This document shows, in pieces, positions 11,587 to 23,251 of a stretch of 64,000 nt of DNA (within the stretch, counting starts at the first letter, position 1; each line of letters opens with the position of its first letter). Where the stretch lies: the NCBI GenBank assembly GCA_030248215.1, contig JASANG010003405.1:172400-236399 (forward strand). Direction: 5' to 3'. The notes under the pieces were generated by a model. It ran no database searches and was not told the DNA's origin. It saw nothing but the letters and a program-made list of their open reading frames with translations. Source of the DNA: Enoplolaimus lenunculus. Taxonomy: Eukaryota; Nematoda; Enoplea; Enoplida; Thoracostomopsidae. Made by a program: the position numbers and the translations under genes.

Positions 11587-13265
11587 GTGATGGGCATCGG
11601 ATATTTTTGGTATATGGCTATCCGGCAATTGTTGCCTGATATTTAATGCGGATATCAGAAATTAATTTTTTTATTTCGGATATCCGAAATTAAATTTTTT
11701 ATTTCGGATATCCGGCTCTATTTTGTGTTTTTTGGGTTTCCAAACATCAATTTACGTTTTTAAGCACTTGTTTTAACTAGTTGCTGTATAAGTACCCTGA
11801 CCCACAAAGTGATTGTTGTAACTGGTTGCTGTATAGTAAGTACCCTGACCCACATAGTGATTCTTTTATGAGCGTAAAACGTACCAGAAAACGATCCGGC
11901 TCTGTTCTATACATGGGCCCATTGAACTATATATACATGAGTCGTTTTGTGGTTCAGGGAGAAAGAACCACATTGAAATACACTTAGGCTAGATCGTGCA
12001 AACACCAGCCCGTGTTACTTTTTGTGGTGCCCCGCTTTCAGCGGCGGTTTCAAAAATTCCTGATGGGCGGCTGGTAATGCTTTGAAACGCAATTTTTCAC
12101 CAAAAAATTTTCTAAGGGGAAAAATTGTAAGGTAGAGACCTTATCATTTTTTTGCAAAAATTTTTATGACGGGGAAAATTGTAAGTAGAGACCTTACACT
12201 ATAAATTTTAGTGAGTGGATGTTAACTCAGAATGAGTTTACTCCACTCAGTCTGAGGTAGGACTATCAGAGCTCAGAATTTTGAGTTTATTAAAGTCATT
12301 CTGAGTTAATTAATCAACTCACCCAGAGTTACCTAAACTCAGAGTCATAATCAACTCAACTCTCAGAGTGAGTTAATGTTTACTGATATTAATTCAGAAA
12401 TAACCAACTCGCTAGCTGAATTGGTTAATCGATTCATTGGAATTTACTGTGTACGATTTTGGGCCTATGTATAGAACATGGCCAGATCGTTTTCCGGCGA
12501 GGCTGTAACAGAGTTAATAGTTTCGCTCTAGTCTGAATATAATTATCGGAACATAATGCCGATTGGGCTCCTCATACCTCCCGTGATTTTTTAATTAAAA
12601 TTTAATTTTTTTAAAATTTGAATATACACATTCACTTTTTATGATCTTATATGGGCAACTAAGGAACGAAAAATGTAATATTTTCAACAGTTCAGAAATC
12701 TAAAATTTTTTCTTGTTTTACTGTGTATAGAATGGCGCGTTGAGTGGAATTCCTTCGTTGGATTACTGGTTTAGCGTACCTAATTTACAGTTTAACTGCT
12801 TTTGATTAAAAATAAAAACTCAGACTATTAAAAAGTTTTTCCATCAAACGGATGAAACTGTTCATTGTCTAAATGGAACAACTATAAGCATTAATTTCAG
12901 TACTTGACGGTGCGTATTCGAAGCAAATTTTTCACTGGGCTACTTTTCAGATATAATTTAAAAATACGATGTTATTTTATCAATAACTATCAGGCTAAAT
13001 TGACGTTTTTTGAATTTTGGCATGTTTTAAAATCGAGATTTGTAATCATCATGCAATTATCATGCAAATATTTCGACTCAGGGTTGAAAACAGAATTTCT
13101 TTTCGTCAGTTCCAGCTACTTTAGCGGTGAACAATGTAAATTATTTCAAAATATTTTTTACACAATAGCATTTTGGATATCCGGATATCCGGATACACGT
13201 TTCAGTTCGGATACATCTCTGGATATTTGTTCATATCCGGATACTCGGATATCAGTTGACCATCT
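11587..13265. mobile_element. Element with GATATCCG-rich inverted ends
   Basis: The left end (about 11587-11720) and right end (about 13165-13265) both carry clusters of GGATATCCGG and TTTCGGATATCC in opposite orientation, starting GATGGGCATCGGATAT and ending in the inverse of GATGGTCAACTGATATCC. A Tc1/mariner-like MITE (12194-12453) lies inside. A 134-aa frame (12904-13308) crosses the right end and looks fortuitous. A related GATATC/CCGG cluster occurs near 36960-37040. Confidence 0.4.
12194..12453 (+). mobile_element. MITE family E, copy 1 (TA target site)
   Basis: Starts TA|CACTATAAATTTTAGTGAG and ends AATTTACTGTG|TA. The inside is built from AACTCAGAGTGAGTT-type inverted motifs. The TA duplication and TIR fit a Tc1/mariner-derived MITE. 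Other copies are at 25859, 29509 and 31706. Confidence 0.75.
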
Positions 13266-13519
13266 ATATTCTATTGACATTTTTCACCCAGAAAGCGGAA
13301 AGGTTTAGTCTAGCAAAAATTTCCCCCATAAAACCAAGTTGTAATCTGCAACATAAATAATATCGCACAAGATTTACTTTCGGAACACTTGTGCTAACGT
13401 TATATTTCTGCATTGTACAAAGTTTCGCTGCATATGTTGTAAAAAATTTTGTGTAAATAAAATACTGGGCAGCCACTTTGTTGTGTTGTGGCAATTGCAC
13501 ATTGACAAGCACATACTGT

Positions 13520-13954
13520 AGTGACCCGAATAAGAAAGTGTGGGGCAATAAGAGGGGGTCCTATTTTGAGTCCCCATCAATTGGAGTCCGTATCCCTAAT
13601 AAGAGTCCGTAAAGCGGATAGAGTCCCTAAACCCTAAATAGAGTCCATTAATGTCAATTATCCCTAATTGTAGAGCATAAATGACTCCAGGACCAAATAA
13701 TTTGAGTTCGAAACTTAAAGGTGTACTTAAATTTTGAAAGTACATTCCTAAGTATAAACCTTGCATGACCGCTCAAACTATTGACACAAGACGATTAAAC
13801 GTTTAATTCAACGGATAGTTGCAGTAGCTTATATATCAGCAACGAAGGGTGGCGGAGCGTGGGTTAAAAATAAATAACAGTCCATATCCGAATAATACGG
13901 GGAGCCCTCTAGAGAGGCCAAATATATATCAGTCTCCTCTCTTATTCGGACACT
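13520..13954 (+). mobile_element. Family F DNA transposon, copy 1
   Basis: Starts AGTGACCCGAATAAG and ends CTTATTCGGACACT. The body has repeated GAGTCC/GGACTC motifs and the marker GGGTGGCGGAGCGTGGG. It lies inside the FB2 left arm, so it inserted after FB2 formed. Other copies are at 27621-30867 (interrupted) and 62097-62434. Confidence 0.7.
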
Positions 13955-14149
13955 AGCTAGTACAATGAAAAGTGGGTTTTTAGTTTATTAGCGATTTTTG
14001 AAATTATCTAGACTTCGAACTTTTTCCGAACATTTTCTAAGAACAGGTAAATTTCGTGTCAAACTTTTTCTAAAAGATAGATTTTGTATTTCTGCATACA
14101 GTGGGCAATTGAATTGCCAACAAAAAAAGCCAAGAAAAAAAAAAGCAAA

Positions 14150-14490
14150 CTGGGATATTAGTTCGTATAAAGCAACTAGCGTCCTAGTTCGCATTAAGAA
14201 AACTGGGGTCCTAGTTCAAATATACAAACTGATGTAACAGTGCGCATTAAGCAAACTGTTATCTCTTCGCATAAAGCAAACCTGAGCCTCGGTCCGCATG
14301 AAGCAAACTGGTGTCCTAGTTCGCATTCACCAAACTGGTGTCCTAGTTCTCTTTCACCAAACTGGTGTTCTAGTTTGCATTAGGCAAACTGGGGTCTCAA
14401 TTCGATTTGAGGTCCCAGTTCACATTAAGTAAAGTGGGGTCCAAGTTCGCATTAAGCCAACTGGAGTTCCAGTTTGCATTAAACAAACTA
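14150..14490 (+). repeat. About 28-bp minisatellite in FB2 left arm
   Basis: Imperfect units of the theme CCTAGTTCGCATTAAGCAAA followed by CTGGGGT, roughly a dozen copies. Its inverted counterpart is at 20035-20375. Confidence 0.8.
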
Positions 14491-14565
14491 GTTTATAAGT
14501 TAATCTTGTGCAACTTTTCGAAAGGTTAAATGCGCCATAAAACAGCCTTCGTGTAAATGTTCAAG

Positions 14566-14573
14566 TATAAAAG
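14566..14573 (+). promoter_or_regulatory. TATA-box candidate upstream of NADAR-like relic
   Basis: TATAAAAG stands about 180 bases before the NADAR-like frame, in a stretch that looks less repetitive than the rest of FB2. It is a good match to the animal TATA consensus. Activity is not shown. Confidence 0.3.
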
Positions 14574-14742
14574 GGCCGTCCTTCAGAACATCTATTCAGT
14601 TTTACAATTTCTGTTCATTTAAACGACCCACGGATTCATCAGAGCTTAAGCTAGCTAAGCCACCCTCTGCACCATTTCAACGCTATATATCATCAGTGGT
14701 GATGATAACTCTAGTGTGCTTGTGCTATTTAACAGCGGTTGA

Positions 14743-14937
14743 AGTTGTCTGTCAAATTTTCGGCCATCGCCAATGAAAATCAATGGCGTAAAGTATCGCA
14801 GTGTGCAGCAGTACCTAGAGGCTCAAAAGGCATTGTTTATTCGGAGAGCCGATTTGTACAATGTCATAATACTTTCCGAAAATTTACACAAAGCGGTTTG
14901 TCATCATCTGGTCCAGATATTCATATTGCAATTTTAA
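14743..14937 (+). pseudogene. NADAR-domain-like coding relic
   Basis: The open frame from 14743 to a stop at 14935-14937 reads SCLSNFRPSPMKINGVKY, then RSVQQYLEAQKALF, then RRADLYNVIILSENLHKAV. This matches the start of the NADAR (YbiA-like) fold: LSNF-x-PS, an inner GxxY-x-SVEHYYQAQKA helix, then a segment ending in a Lys. The conserved Glu of SVEHYY is Gln here. NADAR proteins act on ADP-ribose-linked or riboflavin-pathway substrates in other organisms. This piece covers only about the first third to half of the domain. It has a TGA just upstream and no good continuation in frame, so it is a fragment or lacks exons. A 213-aa frame that overlaps it in another register (14739-15380) runs into the satellite and is probably fortuitous. 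Confidence 0.45.
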
Positions 14938-15284
14938 GCGATATCGAGCAACTATTAACATTATGTTTGATTATTCCAACAGAATGCTGGAAGTCTATCC
15001 CCTTGTGCCAAAGAAAAATCATTTTTCACGCATTCCTTAACTCAACATTAGGTTGCACGCTTAACATGGAATATAATATCGAATCGTTGTTTTCAAAACG
15101 AGGGATGAGACAAAAGTGTAATAAATGCTCTAAGAATTTTAATGATTTAAACAATAATAGTTCGCTGTCATATCATTTTGAACGAATTAAAACCCTGGGC
15201 CCATGTATAGATCAGGGGCTTCCACTTTTCCAGGGTGGAAAACTTACGACCAGGAGTGCATCGCAGCCACTCCTGTATGACGAC

Positions 15285-16083
15285 CTGATTTTTCACTGGT
15301 TGGTAGGAAAAATCGCGGGCATAGGTTTTGCTGTGGAAAAGTGGAAAATTCATAAGCCTGCATATTCGCTGGTTCGGTAGGGAAAATCTGTAGTGTAAAG
15401 TTTGTTTGGAAAACGGGAAAAGTGGAAAATTTTAAAGCTTACATTATTCCTGGGTTGGTAGGGAAAATTTGAAGCATAGGTTTTGGTTGGAAAACGGGAA
15501 AAGTGGAAAATTTAAACGCTTTGATTTTCCCTTGGTTGGTAGGGAAAATCTGTAGTGTAAAAGTTTGTTTGGAAAACGGGGAAAGTGGAAATTTTAAAAG
15601 CTTACATTATTCCAGGGTTGGTAGGGAAAATTTGAAGCATCGGTTTTGGTTGGAAAACGGGAAAAGTGGAAAATTTGAACGCCTTGATTTTCCCTTGGTT
15701 GGTAGGGAAAATCTGTAGTGTAAAAGTTTGTTTGGAAAACGGGAAAAGTGGAAATTTTAAAAGCTTACATTATTCCTGGGTTGGTAGGGAAAATTTGAAG
15801 CATAGGTTTTGGTTGGAAAACGGGAAAAGTGGAAAATTTAAACGCCTAGATTTTCCCTTGGTTGGTAGGGAAAATCTGCAGCATAGGATTTGTTTGGAAA
15901 ACGGGAAAATTGGAAAATTTAAACGCGTAAATTTACCCTGGGTTGGTAGGAAATTTCTGAAGCATTGGTTTTGTTTTTAAAACGGGAAATGTGGAAAATT
16001 TCTACGTCTAGATTTCCCCTTGGTTGGAAGGAAAAATCTAAAGCATAGGTTTTGTTTGGAAAATGGGAAAAATAGAAAATTCC
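15285..16083 (+). repeat. About 81-bp minisatellite, inner left arm of FB2
   Basis: About ten units carrying GGTTGGTAGGGAAAATCTG, then GTTTTGGTTGGAAAACGGGA, then AAGTGGAAAATTTAAA. Alternating units form a dimer of roughly 163 bp. Open frames over it (71 and 104 aa) are by-products of the repeat. Confidence 0.9.
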
Positions 16084-16146
16084 AATGGAACGATTTAACA
16101 ACACATAGCAGATATTTGCTAAAATTAACAAGTTAAATATCATTTC

Positions 16147-18480
16147 AACGACCTATGCTTCAGATTTTCCCTACCAACCTAAGGTAAATCTAGACCTTTA
16201 AGTTTTCCACTTTTCCCGTTTTCCAACCAAAACCTATGCTTCAGATTTTCCCTACCAACCTAAGGTAAATCTAGACCTTTAAATTTTCCACTTTTCCCAT
16301 TTTCCAACCAAAACCTATGCTTCATATATTCCCTACCAACCTAAGGTAAATCTAGGCTTTTAAATTTTCCACTTTTCCCGTTTTCCAACCAAATACCCAA
16401 CCAAACCAAACCCCCCCCCCCCAAAACCTATGCTTCATGTATTCCCTACCAACCTAAGGTAAATCTAGGTCTTTAAATTTTCCACTTTTCCCATTTTCCA
16501 ACCAAAACCTATGCTTCAGATTTTCCCTACCAACCGAAGGTAAATCTAGGCCTTTAAATTTTCCACTTTTCCCGTTTTCCAACCAAAACCTATGCTTCAG
16601 ATTTTCCCTACCAACCTAAGGTAAATCTAGGCCTTTAAATTTTCCACTTTTCCCATTTTCCAACCAAAACCTATGCTTCATATATTCCCTACCAACCTAA
16701 GGTAAGTCTAGGTCTTTAAATTTTCCACTTTTCCCATTTTCCAACCAAAACCTATGCTTCAGATTTTCCCTACCAACCGAAGGTAAATCTAGGCCTTTAA
16801 ATTTTCCACTTTTCCCGTTTTCCAACCAAAACTTATGCTTCAGATTTTTCCTACCAACCGAAGGTAAATCTAGACCTTTAAATTTTCCACTTTTCCCATT
16901 TTCCAACCAAAATCTATGCCTTACGCTTGAATTTTCCAGTTTTCCCGTTTTCCAACCGAAACCTTTGCTTCAGGTTTTCCCTACCAACCCAGCGAAAAAA
17001 TCTAGGCATTAGAATTTTCCACTTTTCCAGTTATCCAACTGAAACCTTTGCTTCAGGTTTTCCCTACCAACCCAGGATAAAAATCTAGGCATTGGAATTT
17101 TCCACTTTTCCCGTTTTCCAATCAAAACGTATGCTTCAGATTTTCCCTACCAACCCAGCGAAAAAATCCAGGCATTAGAATTTTCCACTTTTCCCGTTTT
17201 TCAACCAAAACCTATGCTTCAGATTTTCCTTACCAACCAGGGGAAAAATCTAGGCATTGGAATTTTCCACTTTTCCCGTTTTCCAATCAAAACGTATGCT
17301 TCAGATTTTCCCTACAAACCCAGCGAAAAAATCCAGGCATTAGAATTTTCCACTTTTCCCGTTTTTCAACCAAAACCTATGCTTCAGATTTTCCTTACCA
17401 ACCAGGGGAAAAATCTAGGCATTAGAATATTCCACTTTTCCTGTTTTCCAACCAAAACCTGTGCTTCAGATTTTCCCTACCAACCAGGGGAAAAATCTAG
17501 GCATTGGAATTTTCCACGTTTCCCGTTTTCCAATCAAAACGTATGCTTCAGATTTTCCCCCCCAGCGCAAAAATCCAGGCATTAGAATATTCCACTTTTC
17601 CCGTTTTTCAACCAAAACCTATGCTTCAGATTTTCCTTACCAACCAGGGGAAAAATCTAGGCATTGGAATTTTCCACTTTTCCCGTTTTCCAATCAAAAC
17701 GTATGCTTCAGATTTTCCCTACAAACCCAGCGAAAAAATCCAGGCATTAGAATTTTCCACTTTTCCCGTTTTTCAACCAAAACCTATGCTTCAGATTTTC
17801 CTTACCAACCAGGGGAAAAATCTAGGCATTTGAATTTTCCACTTTTCCCGTTTTCCAAACAAAACGTATGCTTCAATTTTCCCTACCAACCCAGCGAAAA
17901 AATCCAGGCATTAGAATTTTCCACTTTTCCCGTTTTTCAACCAAAACCTATGCTTCAGATTTTCCTTACCAACCAGGGGAAAAATCTAGGCATTAGAATT
18001 TTCCACTTTCCCCGTTTTCCAACCAAAACCTAATGCTTCAGATTTCCCTACCAACCCAGCGTAAAAATCTAGGCATTAAAATTTTCCACTTTTCCCGTTT
18101 TCCAACCAAAACCTATGCCTTACGATTGAATTTTCCACTTTTCCACTTTTCCCGCTTTTCAACCAAAACCTTTGCTTCAGATATTTCTTACTAACCAAGA
18201 AAATATCTAGGCATTTCAATTTTCCACTTTTCCCGTTTTCCAACCAAAACCTACGCTTCTGAGTTTCCTACCGACCCAGGGGAAAAATCTAGGCATTAGA
18301 ATTTTACACTTTCCCGTTTTCCAACCAACACCTATGCTTCGGATTTTCCCTACAAACCCAGGGGAAAATCTACGCATTAGAATTTTCCACTTTTCCCGTT
18401 TTCCAACCAAAACCTTTGCTTCAGATTTCCCTACCAACCCAGGGTAAAATCTAGGCATTAAATTTTTTTAATTTTCCTAC
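16147..18480 (-). repeat. About 80-bp minisatellite, inner right arm of FB2
   Basis: About 29 units in the opposite orientation to 15285-16083, with themes CTTCAGATTTTCCCTACCAA, TTTCCACTTTTCCCGTTTTC and CAACCAAAACCTATG. A run of 14 C occurs near 16405-16420. Several subtypes occur in blocks. Frames over it (up to 190 aa) are repeat artefacts. Confidence 0.92.
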
Positions 18481-18989
18481 CAAATCAGTGGAAAATTTAG
18501 CCGTCATACAGGAGTGGCTGCGCTGCACTCCTGGTTATAAGTTTTCCACCGTGGAAAACTGGAAGCCCCTGTGCTATACATTGGCCAAACCCTGCAAAGA
18601 GGAAATACAGTAACCAGCAAAAGCGAGGTTCCCCTGCATCCGAAGTTTTTTTGCAACAAATCCGTTAAGTCCCTACACAAGAAAATTACAAAGAAACATT
18701 TTCAGTTGCAACGCAAACGCAAGTAATCAAAAAGAGAGAGCCAGCGCCGCCACAAATATTTAAACAATTCAGTTTATTCGAGATGAACAATACGAACAAT
18801 TTGTATTCGCGAAACAATTCAGGTTCGTTTTATTAAACATAGTGGTGGGTTGCGTGTTTAAGTTACAGCCATAAAGTTTCAATGATAATGGGAACGCATT
18901 CAAAATCATTTTTGTTGTAGCAATACCGCAAAATGTTTCGGAAATAAGTCAAGTTAACACGGAACGTGCCCGCCATACTGACGGTTTTA

Positions 18990-19264
18990 CAACTTTGAAA
19001 TCAACGTTTTCTGATAGCCTGACTGCGGAATGTGTTACAATCGTTAATGTATCATCCTTAAGTACATTGTTGAAAGAACAATTGAACATTTTTGAGGAAC
19101 AGAACTTCGAAAAATATTTTAAACACATTCCCAAATCATGTACGCAACGTCTACTACAAATTATACAACCAAGCAAGTTCCAAAATACGCTAAACCTGAT
19201 TGTAAGTTCAGTCAAAACCTTGCAAATGCTTTAAATAATCTATCAGATTGTTTAAAGAATGACG
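18990..19264 (+). pseudogene. Unidentified relic coding piece in FB2 right arm
   Basis: A frame of about 88 codons reads through KSTFSDSLTAECVTIVNV and NIFEEQNFEKYFKHIPKSC to a stop at 19234. A second frame overlapping its 3' end gives FSQNLANALNNLSDCLKN before a stop at 19264. Codon usage and the amphipathic helices look protein-like, but I recognise no family. It has no visible counterpart in the left arm, so it may be an insertion or captured sequence. Confidence 0.25.
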
Positions 19265-20034
19265 ATAAACTAAAAATATAAATTTTGTTCTCGCGCTTAA
19301 CAGCGTGTCCGTTACAACCGATATATACAAAATGTTTCAATGAGCTTTAATAATACATTTGCGCGCCTATGCACTGCTTACATAAAACATTTCACCAATG
19401 CGATGAACAGGAAGAACGCGTTTTAATTTCATCCAAATTCTGCTCTTATGCGACATCTTTGCCGCCATTCAATCCGAAGTGGAAACCACAACATCATTAA
19501 TTTTAACACAACCCGAAACAACATGAAAGCTAATTGAAAACCTTGGTCAAACCAGTCAAAAGCTTACTAACAATTTGCAAAGTGTTTCTCATACTGACGA
19601 AACATCGTAGATGTTAACATTTCGCTTTATAGTAAGTAAACATGCTTGTTTGTGTTATTTTACATACACAAAGGTTTTAATACATTTATCTTCACAAGCC
19701 ACAAATTTAATTTTTCTGCTATGTTGTAACATTTTCTTTTGCGCTTCGGCAGGAACAAAACATATAGCATGTAAACATATCTGGTTTGTATATATTTCAT
19801 TGTTTAAACACTATATATTTCTTTATATTTAACATTGCTTAAATATATGCACATATGGCAAAACGCGCATACATTTCATAACGTGAATATTAAACCCATT
19901 TGGACTGAAGCCAATCAAGTTTTTATTGTGGCATTTTTCTTGTGGGATTTCAGTTGTCTGATTGATCTGTGGCCCAAGTTGGTGAATTCCGAACGGCAAC
20001 CCTTGTTTTTTAAAATGAACAGGATCCGAGTTAT

Positions 20035-20375
20035 TTAATGCTAACTGCAATCCCAGTTTACTTAATGCGAACTAGGACCTCAGTTTGCTTAATGCGAACT
20101 AGGAGGCAAACTGGGGCCCTAGTTTGCTTAGATCGAATTGACAGCCCAGTTTGTTTAATGCAAACTAAGAACCCAGTTTGCTTAATACAAACTGGAATCC
20201 CAGCTTGGTTAATGCGAACTGTGACCTCTGTTCGAACTGGGTCCTCTGTTTGCATAATGCAAACTATGACGTCAGTTTGCTGAATGCGAACTAGGACCCC
20301 AGTTTTTTTCATGCGGAACGGGACCGAGGTTTGCTTTATATACTAACTTTGATCCCAGCTTGCTTCATGCAAACT
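20035..20375 (-). repeat. About 28-bp minisatellite in FB2 right arm
   Basis: Inverted counterpart of 14150-14490, with the theme CCCAGTTTGCTTAATGCGAA and CTAGGAC. Copies vary in the third quarter of the unit. Confidence 0.8.
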
Positions 20376-20681
20376 GGGCGATTTTTGTGCCATAACCCCC
20401 ATTTTTCCTCAACTGGTATCCAAATTAAAGACATGAAACGAAATCAGAATGGCTGCAGTATTTTATTTACATAAAATTTTTTGCAACATATGCAGCGAAA
20501 CTATGTAAATCAGAAATATAACATTAGCACATGGTTTGCAAAAGAAAATCTTGCGGGATATAATTTTTTTCGCAGATTTCAACTTGGGTTCTGGGTGAAA
20601 TACTATGCTAGCGTACTAAGTTTTTAGCTAGCGTGATGTTTTTGTGAGGAGAAATAGTGCTAGAGTAAATATTCCGTGGGG

Positions 20682-20709
20682 AAAGATTACGCTAGCGTAA
20701 TCTTTCCGA
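20682..20709. repeat. Perfect 28-nt palindrome just outside FB2
   Basis: GGAAAGATTACGCT followed at once by its exact reverse complement AGCGTAATCTTTCC, with no spacer. Related GCTAGCGT motifs lie at 20610-20640 and GTGGGGA motifs on both sides. It could be the core of a small palindromic element. Confidence 0.8.
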
Positions 20710-23251
20710 AGGAAAAATTACGTGGGGAGGAGTTACGCTGCAATACCGGTATCATCTTTAGCAAATCATAAATATCTGTGAAGCGTCAGAAAATTTTCTC
20801 TCAGGTTTAATTGAAGAAATCCCAACATTTTGTTCGCAAAATTGTACCAAAACTTACATGTAAACGCACCAAACGATACAATTTTAGTAAAACTGAAAAT
20901 TAGGCATTAAGTGTAAAGTTGCTGTGTACCAAATAGAGCACAGACAACGTATGCTGTCTACAATCATATATTATACTGCTCACTGTATTTATTTAATATA
21001 GCGTCTGTGGTTCGAACAAGGGACGCGTCAAACGTAATTTTCGAAATCTGAGCATTGAAACCAAAACTAATCAGTGGTTTACATAGAATGTTTTCAGCAA
21101 CGATCGTAGCGCTAATACATAGAACAAATCGCGACAAATTTCACTTTGCAATTGCCTTATATCAAATGGTAACAGAGCAACGGCACTGTCTTAACACAAC
21201 TTTTACGTATATGTAGAAAATTATGAAGTTGTAAAATAATCAAAGGGTTTACGTTCATATGTCTTTTGCAACATTACTTTAAAATGTATAATCATAGGGA
21301 CACGGTAGTGTCACTATTATATGTTTCTTCCAAAAGTGTTCACGTCTCTCTTATGTTTCTATCAAAAGTCTATTATTTCTACTATTCTGTTTTGGTGGTA
21401 TTTATATACAAACGTATGTCATTCCAGATTATGGCAACCGGTGTTCATGAGCTATGTTTAAAGAAAAAATTGTCGAAGTATTAAACGTAAACGTTTTCAT
21501 AAGAATCGGAAGCGCAAAATTTCGCATTGGTATTTGGATTAAAATCTTGTCGCAAGGTGTTCTACAGAATCGTAGATTGTAACGATCCAATTTTTATGCG
21601 CTACATAAGTTATCTCAACCATATACGTTAAGCTATTTATTTAACGAAAATACTACTGTTTAGTACGTATATATGCGAAACATGTTAAGTGGACAATTAC
21701 GAAAAACATTAGCTTATATATGATTACAAATTAGTAACATAGCTAGTTTTTATGTGTATTTTTTGCCAAGGCGCGTTTTTGAAAACGTAGACGTAACCTC
21801 AAGTTGTCGAAAACTGTTTATTTACGAGCTAGAACCTTATGGCTGCAAAGCTTTTCATTCAAAGTGGTGGTCCCTTAAAGTTTAACATTTTATTATATAA
21901 AACATACAAACCTTCTCCAAATTTGTGCAACGAATAACATTAGTAAAGCTTATATTTTGCGAATATGTGAATGATAGAGACTTTATAAATCTGTGCATGT
22001 TTTAATAATTATTTCGGTCATCTCTTGAATAGTTAGCCACGAAAATATGAAAATAGTACCGTTGAACTCGGCTCGTCGAGATCTGTGTGACGCCGTGGTG
22101 GATGCAGGAATTTCAAAAGGATCGGTCGCTCAACGTATAATACTGCAAAAAAGACGATAGCGAAGTCGAACGCTAATTTAATGCTGAATCTTAATGCAAA
22201 ACCTTTCTCTTGATTCAAGTTGTGGTGGTTCAGGCCGGAGTGGCACCCACTGCATCCGCCAGTGGTATGAGAGACACTTTTTATTTACTTCGTAGTAGGT
22301 GCTTAGATTTTACATTCGCGTGGGGTTTTTTTAAGCTCAAAGTTTACGCGTAAAGTACAAATATCAGGTTTGATTTATTGCTCGATGTATTATTGGTAGC
22401 ACCAAGGTGAGCACTGAAATGTCCAAAACTCGGTTTAGAATATTTGAAGACATTTTGACGTGCAAAATTAACACCATTAATTTAATAAGGTTCCCAAAGC
22501 AAGCAGTCTCTTTCAAAAACGGGACGCTCGAACACAGCGGGCTCTCATTATAGTATGAACCGGCCCAGATTTTTCAGGCCCACGCCCTGCCGCCTTAGTT
22601 TTTCGTTTCGAAAAGAAAACAAGAATAAGTTACAAAGCAAACCTTATAGTTGCGGATTCGCAGTTTTGACCGGGGATGGAATCGCATTATTAGAATTTCT
22701 TGCACAATTAAGAGGAAACGAACAAAAGTGTGTTTCAAGCAATTTTTCACGTCCGCATGTTGATGCAAATGCGTATTCAGCATGTTTCACAAAATATTTG
22801 TTGCAGCCATATTTTTAAATGCTGCGCATTCCAATTATATGTTTAACGCAATTCATGTGTGCAATAAAAATTGAAAGTATCGGAATCAGTATTCTTCCAA
22901 AATACAGATTACAATACCGATACCGATGTATTGGTTCTACACTACTATGCAGCATAAAATCAGTTTTCACTAGAGCAAGTACTTATCAATTGTATTGATT
23001 TTCTATTTGAATTCAAACAATTTATATGAATTAAAATATATTAGCATTATAAATTGAGCGAGTTACCTAATAAATAAAAATGAAATTAGGAAAGCGCGAC
23101 TTTTGTGATTGTGAAAATGTAGTTTTTAATTTTCATGGAAATATAGCTTAACAGTTCTAAAACAATTATAACGCGAGTATATATGACTTTAAATTTGACT
23201 TTTTCGCACTAAAGGTAAATTTACATCAAATTTCTTCCTAAAGCTTAGTAA
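20710..23251. other. AT-rich stretch without a supported gene
   Basis: Frames are short (up to 87 aa). A 34-codon frame at about 22048-22152 starting MKIVPLNSARRDLCDAVV has a faint helix-turn-helix look (DAGISKGSVAQRI), of the kind found at the start of Tc1-like transposases, but it is too short to call. No RNA gene is seen. Confidence 0.4.

Larger units (their letters stand above)
13278..20602. mobile_element. Second giant inverted-repeat element FB2
   Basis: The ends are TTTCACCCAGAA (13278) and TTCTGGGTGAAA (to 20602). Inner matches are also inverted. The segment with CTGCATATGTTGTAAAA (about 13430) pairs with the one near 20490, the 28-bp minisatellite at 14150-14490 pairs with 20035-20375, and the segment around CAGCCACTCCTG (15270) pairs with the one around CAGGAGTGGCTG (18510). 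The innermost arms are about 81-bp tandem arrays that change orientation at about 16083-16147, with a loop of only some 65 bases. The left inner array is about 0.8 kb and the right about 2.3 kb, so the arms have diverged by array expansion. A family F transposon (13520-13954) interrupts the left arm. No transposase is seen. Confidence 0.75.

Noticed and set aside
14739-15380. 213-aa frame
   Set aside because: It overlaps the NADAR-like frame in another register, and its end runs through inverted-repeat and satellite sequence; no family match.
15503-18458. Many frames of 69-190 aa such as KTYASDFPYQPGEK repeats
   Set aside because: They are by-products of the about 81-bp minisatellites; the same peptide recurs in several frames and strands.
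22048-22152. Short helix-turn-helix-like peptide as a Tc1 transposase start
   Set aside because: Only about 34 codons, with no catalytic domain nearby.
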